The notes under the pieces are model-generated. The model saw only the letters and a list, made by a program, of their open reading frames with translations, did no database searches and had not been told where the DNA came from. A stretch of 5,175 nt of DNA from an uncultured Sphingomonadales bacterium. Its GTDB lineage: Bacteria; Pseudomonadota; Alphaproteobacteria; Sphingomonadales; Sphingomonadaceae. Below are positions 1 through 5,175 of the stretch, one piece after another. Numbering within the stretch: position 1 is the first letter of the stretch; each line of letters opens with the position of its first letter. The position numbers and the translations under genes were made by a program. The DNA lies in NCBI GenBank assembly GCA_903868655.1, contig CAIPWG010000624.1, positions 1 through 5,175 of the forward strand, given 5' to 3'.

Positions 1-2
1 CC

Positions 3-200
3 GGTTTGGCGCATATCGCTTTGACCTGCCGCCGGATGCACGATCAGGACCGTTCGGCGTGGTTCCTGTTGTTCGGGCTTATTCCGTTGCTGGGCGGCCT
101 GATTGTGCTGGTGTTCATGTTTCTGCCCGGCACACCCGGATCAAACCGCTATGGCTCTGATCCGCGAGAGCCGGAAGCTGACAGCAACGTGTTCGGCTAA
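3..200 (+). CDS. DUF805 family inner-membrane protein, C-terminal part (5' end outside window)
   Basis: The last 65 codons of a gene that enters from the left edge; the reading frame is open from base 3 and stops with TAA at 198-200. The protein shows the hallmark C-terminal half of DUF805 (YhaH/YhaI-type) proteins: a CRRMHD motif, the usual RRLHD of the family, then a basic/aromatic turn (DRSAWF). A hydrophobic segment of about 23 residues follows (LLFGLIPLLGGLIVLVFMFL), then the closing PGTPGSNRYGSDP motif and a short acidic tail. Family members are small polytopic inner-membrane proteins of roughly 110-150 residues with no firmly established function, so about half of this one is probably missing. 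The TTG at base 6 is very unlikely to be the true start, because it would begin in the middle of the domain. The gene converges on the permease gene, with only two bases between the stop codons. Confidence 0.88.
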   Translation, partial: GLAHIALTCRRMHDQDRSAWFLLFGLIPLLGGLIVLVFMFLPGTPGSNRYGSDPREPEADSNVFG

Positions 201-202
201 TC

Positions 203-2758
203 CTACAATTCGCGAAGGGCGCGCGCCGGGCGGGTGCTCAAAATGGACAGCGATCCGCCCAGTGCCAGGGCCATGACCAAAGTCAGGCCAATCGCCAGCA
301 CGCCCAAAATCAGGCCCCAATCGGGCAACCAGGCAAAGCCGAACAGTTGCACCACCACGGCCCAGGCGATTGCGGTGCCGATCGCCAGCGCAAGCGCGCC
401 CAGCAGTGCCGACAGCAATCCGTATTCGGCCAGCACCATCATCAACAATTGCCGTCTGCTGGCACCCAGCACGCGCAAGATCACGGTGTCGTATTGCCGG
501 CTGGCGCGTTGTGCGGCGATCGCGCCGGCCAGCACGGCAAGACCAGCCAGCACCGCGACCGATGCCGCGGCCAGAACCGCCGCACCGACCTGACCCAGCA
601 ACATGCGCACCTGGCCAAGCACTGGCCCCACTTCGATCACCGAACTGGCGGGTAGCGCGCGCACCAGCGATGACAGGATGGCACGGCGCACCGGGGCGGT
701 GCGGGCAGCCCCCGGCAATTCGATTGTCGCCGCCAGATTGTGCGGCGCATCGGCAATTGCATTGGGGCTGAACACCAGCACGTAATTGAACCCGAACGAA
801 TCCCAATCGATCCGCCGGAACGAAGCGATTGTGGCGCTGCGCTCCACTCCGAGCAGGGAAATCGTCAACCGGTCACCCAGATGCAGTCCAAGCGTTGCCG
901 CCAGTTTTTCGTCGATCGAGACTTGTGGCGGGCCAGTGTAATCGTGGGGCCACCAGCGCCCGGCGGTCAGAACATTGCCTTGGGGCACGTCGGCCGCATA
1001 CGTCAGCCCGCGATCGCCGCGCAGTGCCCAGGCGTCGTCGGGGATGGATTTCAGATCGGCGACCCGTGTCATCCGGGAGGCCGGGCCATATGCCAGAATT
1101 GATCCGCGCAGCGCAGGCACCGTGCGAACAGTGGCGCCGGGCACGATCTGTGTGACCAGCGTGTGAAACGCAGCATCACGATCGCGCGGAACATCAAGCA
1201 CGAAATAATCGGGCGCGCGCGCCGGAACCCGCTGCGCGATATTGCCGTCAAGACTTGATTCGACGCCGGCCAGCACAACGAACGCCGCCAGTGCAAAGCC
1301 CAGCGCAACGACCAGCGCGGGAGTCTGTGCGCCAGGGCGGTGGAGATTGGCCAGCGCCATGCGCGCGACAGTGCCCTTGGGCCGTGGCACCATGGCAGCC
1401 AGCCGGGTCAGCGCCCAGCCAAGCAAACCGAGCACGGCAAACAGGGCTCCTGCCCCGCCAAGAAAGCCGAGAGCCAGCAGGGGCTGTTGTGCCGGGATTA
1501 CCGCCAGCGCGACAATCCCCAGCATGCCGCCACCAACTGGCAAGGCCAGCGCGCGCCACGGCACGTCCAGTGGTGACACGCGAGCCCGCAGCAGCGCCAT
1601 CGCCGGAAAGGCCTGCGCGCGGAGCAATGGTGGTGCTGCAAAAGTCAGAGCGATCAACATGGCCTGAGCGGCTGCAGTGCCCAACGCCACCGGATCGAAC
1701 ACCAGCCCCGCTGCCACAGGCAAAACCCCACTGAGCGCCAATCCGATCAGGGGCGTTGCCGCCAACCCGATAGCCAGCCCGAGCGCAATCGCGATGAGGC
1801 TGGCCAGCACGATTTGCAGGACGAAAATGCGGGTGATGTCGGCCCCGGTCGCACCGAGGATTTTCAGCGTGGCAATGGTGCCGCGCCGTGCCTCCAGAAA
1901 TCCGGTGACGCCGTTGCCGATCCCGATGCCGGCAATCGCCAGCGCGGCGAGCGCAACCAGACCGAGAAATTGCCCCATACGCGAAACAAACCGGTCAAGC
2001 ATGGGCGAGGCGCGATCGCGCGTGCGAAATTCAAACCCCGATGCCGGAAGCGACGACTTGAACATGTCGATCGCCGCCTGTGGTGAGGCATCGGCGGGCA
2101 TGCGGACGCGGTATTTCCAGCGGGCCATCGTGCCGGCAGAGACCAGCCCGCTGTCGCGCAAGGCGTCGCTGCTGATGATCACCGTGGGCCCCAGCGCAAA
2201 CCCTTCGCCCATACGATCGGGTTCATCTGCGATCACCCCGCCAATCACCAGGTCGGCCGCGCCAATCTGCAAATGATCGCCTGGCGCCACTGCCAGCCGA
2301 TCGGCCACCCCAGGCGCAATCCACGCCACATGACCCACTGGCGCGCCTGCAAGGCGTTTCGATCCGTTGTTTGCAGCCAAAGTCAGAGTGCCATAGAGCG
2401 GCCAGCGCGCATCGACGGCCTTGAGTTCGACCGGCACTGCGTTGCCACCGCTGCCCGGCTTTTGGGCCATAGCCTGCATCCGTACCCCGGCGGAAACCCT
2501 GCCATTGCGCGCGATTTCTGCATATTCCCGGGTGCTGGCAGGGCGTGTGGCAATGGTGAATTCGGCATCGCCGCCCAGCATCTGTGCGCCGCGTGTAGTC
2601 AATTCGTGATCAATCGCCCCGGTCAGCGTGCCGATCGCCGACAGCGCCGCCGCGCCCAGCACGAGGCAGACCATCAGCAGACGCAGCCCGGCAAACCGCC
2701 AGTCGAGCCCGCGCTGCGCAATCCGCCAGGCCAAGCGCCACGACAGGCGATGGGTCAT
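203..2758 (-). CDS. ybbP: YbbP-like ABC transporter permease with two FtsX domains
   Basis: An 851-residue inner-membrane permease of the MacB/FtsX (type VII ABC) superfamily, slightly longer than E. coli YbbP (about 800). I read ten hydrophobic segments, at about 25-47, 263-285, 311-335, 352-378, 404-421, 427-455, 479-498, 724-749, 771-803 and 813-838. Two large periplasmic domains lie at about 48-262 and 499-723. The FtsX core occurs twice, each with a cytoplasmic coupling motif after the first helix: TLKILGATGADITRIF near 297-312 and ILRVLGASRRQLLMMV near 760-775. The C-terminus PARALREL is also typical. The N-terminus is basic and amphipathic (residues 4-22), as in YbbP homologues. These systems are thought to transmit conformational change to the periplasm rather than move substrate through a channel. 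The ATG at 2758 overlaps the ATPase stop codon (ATGA) and has no clear Shine-Dalgarno sequence, so translation is probably coupled. LolC/LolE and MacB are less likely: those have four membrane helices per chain, and MacB also carries a fused ATPase. Confidence 0.93.
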   Translation of the reverse strand: MTHRLSWRLAWRIAQRGLDWRFAGLRLLMVCLVLGAAALSAIGTLTGAIDHELTTRGAQMLGGDAEFTIATRPASTREYAEIARNGRVSAGVRMQAMAQKPGSGGNAVPVELKAVDARWPLYGTLTLAANNGSKRLAGAPVGHVAWIAPGVADRLAVAPGDHLQIGAADLVIGGVIADEPDRMGEGFALGPTVIISSDALRDSGLVSAGTMARWKYRVRMPADASPQAAIDMFKSSLPASGFEFRTRDRASPMLDRFVSRMGQFLGLVALAALAIAGIGIGNGVTGFLEARRGTIATLKILGATGADITRIFVLQIVLASLIAIALGLAIGLAATPLIGLALSGVLPVAAGLVFDPVALGTAAAQAMLIALTFAAPPLLRAQAFPAMALLRARVSPLDVPWRALALPVGGGMLGIVALAVIPAQQPLLALGFLGGAGALFAVLGLLGWALTRLAAMVPRPKGTVARMALANLHRPGAQTPALVVALGFALAAFVVLAGVESSLDGNIAQRVPARAPDYFVLDVPRDRDAAFHTLVTQIVPGATVRTVPALRGSILAYGPASRMTRVADLKSIPDDAWALRGDRGLTYAADVPQGNVLTAGRWWPHDYTGPPQVSIDEKLAATLGLHLGDRLTISLLGVERSATIASFRRIDWDSFGFNYVLVFSPNAIADAPHNLAATIELPGAARTAPVRRAILSSLVRALPASSVIEVGPVLGQVRMLLGQVGAAVLAAASVAVLAGLAVLAGAIAAQRASRQYDTVILRVLGASRRQLLMMVLAEYGLLSALLGALALAIGTAIAWAVVVQLFGFAWLPDWGLILGVLAIGLTLVMALALGGSLSILSTRPARALREL

Positions 2759-3444
2759 GCAGCGGTGTCGCTGATCACGTGCCCATCGGCCAGCCGCACC
2801 ACGCGCCGACAGCGCAGTGCCAAAGCCTCGTCATGCGTCACCATGATCAGCGTGGCGCCCGCGGCTTCGGCCCGCGCAAACAGCAGATCGGCGACTGCTT
2901 CTCCCGTGGCATGATCGAGATTGCCGGTCGGTTCATCGGCGAACAGCAGCAGTGGGGCAGGGGCCAGTGCGCGCGCGATCGCCACGCGTTGCTGTTCGCC
3001 ACCAGACAGTTGCGCGGGATAGTGGTTCAATCGGTGACCCAGCCCGACCGCCGTCAATTCGTCCTTGGCCCGCGCCATCGCGCCATCGACGCCCGCCAGA
3101 TCGAGCGGCGTGGCTACGTTCTCCTGCGCGGTCATGGTCGGCAGCAAATGAAACGCCTGCAATACCACGCCGATCCGTCCGCGCCGTGCAGCGGCCAGGC
3201 CATCTTCGTTGAGCGCTGAAAAATCCTGCCCGGCCACGGTCAGGCTGCCGGTCTGCGCACGCTCCAGCCCAGCCAGTACCGCCAGCAGCGATGATTTGCC
3301 CGAGCCTGATGGCCCGAGCAGCGCGACGGTCTCGCCGGCGTTGACGGTCAGATCGATACCGTCGAGCACGACAACGCGGCCTTCGCCCTCGCCGAGCACG
3401 AGGCCAAGCTTTTGCGCAACGATCATGGGGGGGGTGCTTGTCAC
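2755..3444 (-). CDS. ybbA: YbbA-like ABC transporter ATP-binding protein (LolD/MacB class)
   Basis: A 229-residue cytoplasmic ATPase that should dimerise and drive the adjacent permease. All nucleotide-binding motifs are present: Walker [10 protein letters not shown] (44-52), Q-loop Gln96, signature LSGGEQQR (146-153), Walker B LLLFADE (165-171), D-loop NLD (175-177) and H-loop His204 in MVTHD. The stretch [10 protein letters not shown] and the C-terminal region ending in RLADGHV resemble E. coli YbbA closely, and the length also matches (about 228). LolD is the nearest alternative, but the single large permease partner and the divergent tesA favour YbbA. The start is uncertain. GTG at 3444 gives seven residues before IVAQ, similar to E. 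coli YbbA, whereas ATG at 3426 gives a 223-residue protein. Neither has a convincing ribosome binding site, and eight C bases lie between them. The gene overlaps the permease gene by four bases, so the two form one operon. Confidence 0.93.
   Translation of the reverse strand: MTSTPPMIVAQKLGLVLGEGEGRVVVLDGIDLTVNAGETVALLGPSGSGKSSLLAVLAGLERAQTGSLTVAGQDFSALNEDGLAAARRGRIGVVLQAFHLLPTMTAQENVATPLDLAGVDGAMARAKDELTAVGLGHRLNHYPAQLSGGEQQRVAIARALAPAPLLLFADEPTGNLDHATGEAVADLLFARAEAAGATLIMVTHDEALALRCRRVVRLADGHVISDTAA
3427..3434. repeat. Homopolymer run of eight G (C on the coding strand) at the ATPase start
   Basis: Eight consecutive G bases on the + strand lie directly before the internal ATG (3426-3424) of the ATPase gene. 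With the GTG start at 3444 the run encodes two prolines and part of a threonine codon (residues 4-6). With the ATG start it is the last eight bases of the leader. A change of one base would shift the frame in the first case but only alter leader spacing in the second. Confidence 0.9.
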
Positions 3445-3467
3445 GGCGCCTAGGTGACATAGATAAG
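3438..3467 (+). promoter_or_regulatory. Candidate sigma70-type promoter for tesA
   Basis: TTGTCA at 3438-3443 matches the -35 consensus at five of six bases. After an 18-base spacer, GATAAG at 3462-3467 matches the -10 consensus TATAAT at four of six (ATAA in the centre). This would place the transcription start near 3474 and give a leader of about 27 bases containing the ribosome binding site. The assignment is by eye only; alphaproteobacterial promoters are often weakly conserved. The -35 element overlaps the GTG start of the divergent ATPase gene. I could not pick a convincing promoter for the minus-strand operon in the same gap. Confidence 0.35.
3439..3459. promoter_or_regulatory. Candidate operator: perfect TGTCAC-N9-GTGACA inverted repeat
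   Basis: TGTCAC at 3439-3444 and GTGACA at 3454-3459 are exact reverse complements separated by nine bases. The half-site centres are 15 bases apart, somewhat more than one helical turn. The repeat does not extend inward or outward. It sits in the divergent control region, overlapping the proposed -35 element of tesA and its spacer. It also abuts the GTG start of the ATPase gene, so a bound regulator could affect both directions. I do not recognise the regulator family. A six-base dyad can arise by chance, so this is suggestive only. Confidence 0.35.
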
Positions 3468-3487
3468 GGGCCTACTGCAAGCTTCCC

Positions 3488-3494
3488 GAGAAGG
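3488..3494 (+). promoter_or_regulatory. Ribosome binding site of tesA
   Basis: GAGAAGG ends six bases before the ATG at 3501. It is the best Shine-Dalgarno-like sequence in the intergenic region and fixes the tesA start at 3501 rather than at the in-frame TTG at 3438. It partly overlaps a perfect ten-base palindrome, GAAGGCCTTC (3490-3499). Confidence 0.75.
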
Positions 3495-3500
3495 CCTTCG

Positions 3501-4223
3501 ATGCGATCGTTCCGTCTGCTCCCGCTGCTTGCCCTGACACTGGCCGCCTGCCACGCCCCGCCGCGCGAAGAGGGCCGCGACACGCCCGATGCGACAATGG
3601 TGGGCCCGGCTGATACCGTGTCGTCCGCACCACGCCCGGTGGTGCCCGCTGATGCCCCGGTGGTACTGGCCTTTGGCGACAGCCTTTACGCCGGATATCG
3701 GCTCAATCCCGATGACAGCTACCCGGCGCAATTGCAGGATGCCCTGGCCCGCGCCGGGGTCCGTGCACGCGTCGTGAATGGTGGCGTTTCCGGCGATACC
3801 ACCGCTGCGGCGCTGCAACGGCTGGCCTTTACGTTGGACAATCAACCGAAAAAGCCGGTGCTGGTGATGGTCGGGCTCGGCGGCAACGACATGTTGCGCG
3901 GATTGCCGCCAACCCAGACCCGCGCCAATCTGGAAGCCATCGTGTCTGCGATCGAAGCGCGGCATATCCCCGTCCTGCTGACTGGCATGCTGGCAGCGCC
4001 CAATCTGGGGGCAGATTACACCGGCGCGTTCAACCCGATCTGGCCTGATCTGGCCAAAGCGCATCATGTGCCGCTCGTACCGTTTTTCCTGTCGGCGGTG
4101 ATCGGACGGAAAGAACTGATGCTCGATGACCACATTCACCCCAATCGTGCGGGGGTGGCGGCAATTGTTCAGGCGACCGAGCCCGATGTGGCGGCAGCTT
4201 TGAAAACTGCAACCCGGCCGTGA
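3501..4223 (+). CDS. tesA: TesA-like SGNH/GDSL esterase (arylesterase / lysophospholipase), predicted lipoprotein
   Basis: A 240-residue SGNH-hydrolase. Homologues of the E. coli thioesterase I/protease I/lysophospholipase L1 family cleave thioesters, aryl esters and lysophospholipids on the periplasmic side. All four catalytic blocks are present: GDSL with nucleophile Ser61 (FGDSLYAGY), oxyanion-hole Gly in NGGVSGDT (93-100), GGND with Asn129 (127-130), and the Asp210/His213 dyad in DDHIHPN. The start at 3501 is supported by GAGAAGG six bases upstream and by the signal peptide it creates: basic MRSFR, a hydrophobic core, then the lipobox LAAC with Cys17. The mature protein would thus be lipid-anchored, with a proline- and acid-rich linker (about 18-52) before the hydrolase domain. 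E. coli TesA has an ordinary cleavable signal and no such linker. The residue after Cys is His, not the Asp that retains lipoproteins in the inner membrane of E. coli. The gene is divergent from ybbA-ybbP, as in E. coli. Exact substrate is unknown. Confidence 0.92.
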   Translation: MRSFRLLPLLALTLAACHAPPREEGRDTPDATMVGPADTVSSAPRPVVPADAPVVLAFGDSLYAGYRLNPDDSYPAQLQDALARAGVRARVVNGGVSGDTTAAALQRLAFTLDNQPKKPVLVMVGLGGNDMLRGLPPTQTRANLEAIVSAIEARHIPVLLTGMLAAPNLGADYTGAFNPIWPDLAKAHHVPLVPFFLSAVIGRKELMLDDHIHPNRAGVAAIVQATEPDVAAALKTATRP

Positions 4224-4225
4224 CC

Positions 4226-4273
4226 AAAAACGCCCTTCGCGCTCTTCCAGGATAAGCGCGAGCCGGTATTTTT
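4226..4273. terminator. Candidate bidirectional terminator between tesA and recF
   Basis: TCGCGCT (4237-4243) and AGCGCGA (4255-4261) form a perfect seven-base stem with an eleven-base loop. On the + strand five T bases (4269-4273) follow after a gap of seven bases. On the minus strand the five A bases at 4226-4230 read as five T bases after a gap of six. The near-symmetric layout suits two convergent genes. The gap between stem and T run is longer than in a textbook intrinsic terminator, and the T runs are short, so efficiency is uncertain. Nothing else is visible in the 73-base gap between the genes. Confidence 0.5.
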
Positions 4274-4296
4274 AGCCAAGGTATGCCTTTGATCCC

Positions 4297-5175
4297 TTAG
4301 TCCCGCTCCACCCCGCCCTCTGCCACCCGCCAGAACGCCGCAGGAGCGGGCAAGTCAGCAAAGGGGGCGGGCTCGGTGCCGGTCATCCATACTTGCGCGC
4401 CCGATGCGGCGAGCCGTTCGTACAGCGCGGCCCGACGCACCGGGTCAAGATGCGCCGCAATTTCATCGAGCAGCAGCAGGCGCGGGCGTTCGGTATCGCC
4501 AAGAGCGGCATGGGCCAGCACGATGCTGATCAGCATGGCCTTCTGCTCACCTGTTGAACACTGCGCTGCGGGCGCTGCCTTGGCCGCCATAGTCACCGCC
4601 AGATCGTCCCGGTGTGGGCCGATCAGAGTGCGTCCCGCCGCACGGTCGCGGCGGCGGGCATTGCGCAGGGCTACAGTCAGCGCTTCGGTATCTTCTGGCG
4701 TGTCGCTGTCATAGGCCAGCACAGGCCGTGCAAACGGACCCTCGGGCTCGGCGGCGATGGCCGCATCGAGCCGCAGTACCAAGGTCCGGCGCGCAGCGGC
4801 AATCGCCGCGCCCGCCTCGGCCAGTTGCGCTTCCAGCGCATCGAGCCACACGGGATCGGGCTCGGCCACATCGGCCAACAACCGATTGCGCTCGCGCAAG
4901 GCGGTGTCATAGCGCGTGGCCAGCCGCGCATGGCCGGGCTCACCCACCAGCACCAGCCGATCCAGAAACCGCCGGCGCGCGCCTGCACCTTCGGCAAAGA
5001 GCCGGTCCATGGCCGGAGTAAGCCAGGTCATCGCCAGCCATTCGGCCAGTCGGTTGGCCGGGCCTTCGGCGCCGTTGACGCGTACGCCGCGTCGGTTGGG
5101 ATTGGCGGCGGTCGTCGCGGTGGTCAGTGTCAGCGCGCCATGCTCGAGCTCTGCGGCCAACGCAAAACTGCCATC
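4297..5175 (-). CDS. recF: DNA replication and repair protein RecF, partial (N-terminus outside window)
   Basis: The 292 C-terminal codons of RecF, an SMC/Rad50-like ATPase that acts with RecO and RecR to load RecA at single-strand gaps. The frame is open to the right edge (first visible residues DGSFAL) and ends with TAA at 4297. By comparison with E. coli RecF, about 65-75 residues are missing, including Walker A. Visible in order are the lid/arm region with LTPAMDRLF and RRRFLDRL, a helical segment rich in Ala, Arg and Glu, GPHRDD near 4605-4622, the signature CSTGEQKAM (4534-4560), Walker B LLLLDE followed by the AAHLD D-loop, and a closing TGTE motif. STGEQKA is the form I associate with alphaproteobacterial RecF. 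The gene converges on tesA rather than leading into gyrB; whether dnaN lies upstream cannot be seen. The TTG at 5160 is internal, not a start. Confidence 0.95.
   Translation of the reverse strand, partial: DGSFALAAELEHGALTLTTATTAANPNRRGVRVNGAEGPANRLAEWLAMTWLTPAMDRLFAEGAGARRRFLDRLVLVGEPGHARLATRYDTALRERNRLLADVAEPDPVWLDALEAQLAEAGAAIAAARRTLVLRLDAAIAAEPEGPFARPVLAYDSDTPEDTEALTVALRNARRRDRAAGRTLIGPHRDDLAVTMAAKAAPAAQCSTGEQKAMLISIVLAHAALGDTERPRLLLLDEIAAHLDPVRRAALYERLAASGAQVWMTGTEPAPFADLPAPAAFWRVAEGGVERD

Noticed and set aside
1677..2276. A 199-codon open frame on the + strand opposite the permease gene, and several similar frames across 234-1734.
   Set aside because: They lie wholly antisense to a well-supported ABC permease, are rich in Arg/Pro/Ala/Ser as expected from GC-rich complement strands, and show no recognisable domain or ribosome binding site.
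203..3444. LolCDE or MacB as identity of the ABC pair.
   Set aside because: LolC/LolE are separate permeases of about 400 residues with four helices, and MacB is a single fused ATPase-permease. Here a separate ATPase pairs with one 851-residue, roughly ten-helix permease beside tesA, which fits YbbAP.
3467..3498. A possible leader hairpin GGGGCCT (3467-3473) with AGGCCTT (3492-3498) that would hide the tesA ribosome binding site.
   Set aside because: It needs two G-U pairs and an 18-base loop, and its 5' arm lies upstream of the transcription start implied by the candidate promoter (about 3474), so it would not be in that mRNA.
3438..3500. An in-frame TTG at 3438 that would extend TesA by 21 residues.
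   Set aside because: The extension would bury the lipoprotein signal behind a charged stretch, has no ribosome binding site, and overlaps the divergent ATPase gene; ATG 3501 has GAGAAGG at ideal spacing.
2933..3583. A 216-codon minus-strand frame overlapping the ATPase gene in another phase.
   Set aside because: Its Arg-rich translation (many Arg/Gly runs) is an out-of-phase reading of the ATPase; the true frame has all Walker and signature motifs.
3450..4139. A 229-codon minus-strand open frame opposite tesA.
   Set aside because: The + strand frame carries a lipoprotein signal and every catalytic block of an SGNH hydrolase; the antisense product is His/Arg/Gln-rich with no recognisable family.
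1..5175. CRISPR arrays, tRNA or rRNA genes, insertion sequences, attachment sites or a novel defence system.
   Set aside because: No regularly spaced repeats, cloverleaf-like segments, transposase motifs or terminal repeats were seen; nearly all of the window is accounted for by five housekeeping-type genes.

Overview
The window looks like ordinary chromosomal DNA from a GC-rich alphaproteobacterium. A sphingomonad (Sphingomonas, Novosphingobium or Erythrobacter type) is my best guess. This rests on the high GC content, the alphaproteobacterial RecF signature (STGEQKA rather than the LSRGQ type of E. coli) and the general style of the proteins. The taxonomic call is inference. I see no mobile elements, phage genes, tRNA or rRNA genes or CRISPR arrays.

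Layout, left to right: (1) the 3' end of a + strand gene for a small DUF805 membrane protein (to 200). (2) A two-gene minus-strand operon, read from 3444 (or 3426) down to 203. It encodes a YbbA-type ABC ATPase followed by a large YbbP-type permease with two FtsX domains, and the two genes overlap by 4 bases (ATGA). (3) A 56-base divergent intergenic region (3445-3500) holding a candidate sigma70-type promoter, a perfect TGTCAC-N9-GTGACA dyad and a good ribosome binding site. (4) A + strand gene (3501-4223) for a TesA-like SGNH/GDSL esterase that carries a lipoprotein signal. (5) A short convergent gap (4224-4296) with a candidate bidirectional terminator. (6) The 3' four-fifths of recF on the minus strand, running off the right edge.

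The core is the divergent pair tesA / ybbA-ybbP, which is also the gene order in E. coli. The ATPase (cytoplasm), the permease (inner membrane, large periplasmic domains) and the esterase (periplasmic side) probably act together as a type VII (MacB-like, mechanotransmission) ABC system. It would handle lipid-like or hydrophobic ester substrates at the cell envelope. The differences here from the E. coli arrangement are a lipid-anchored esterase on a proline-rich tether, an inverted repeat between the divergent genes, and a run of eight G/C bases at the start of the ATPase gene that makes its start codon ambiguous. I do not find a wholly new system. The most useful leads are the lipoprotein form of TesA and the control region.
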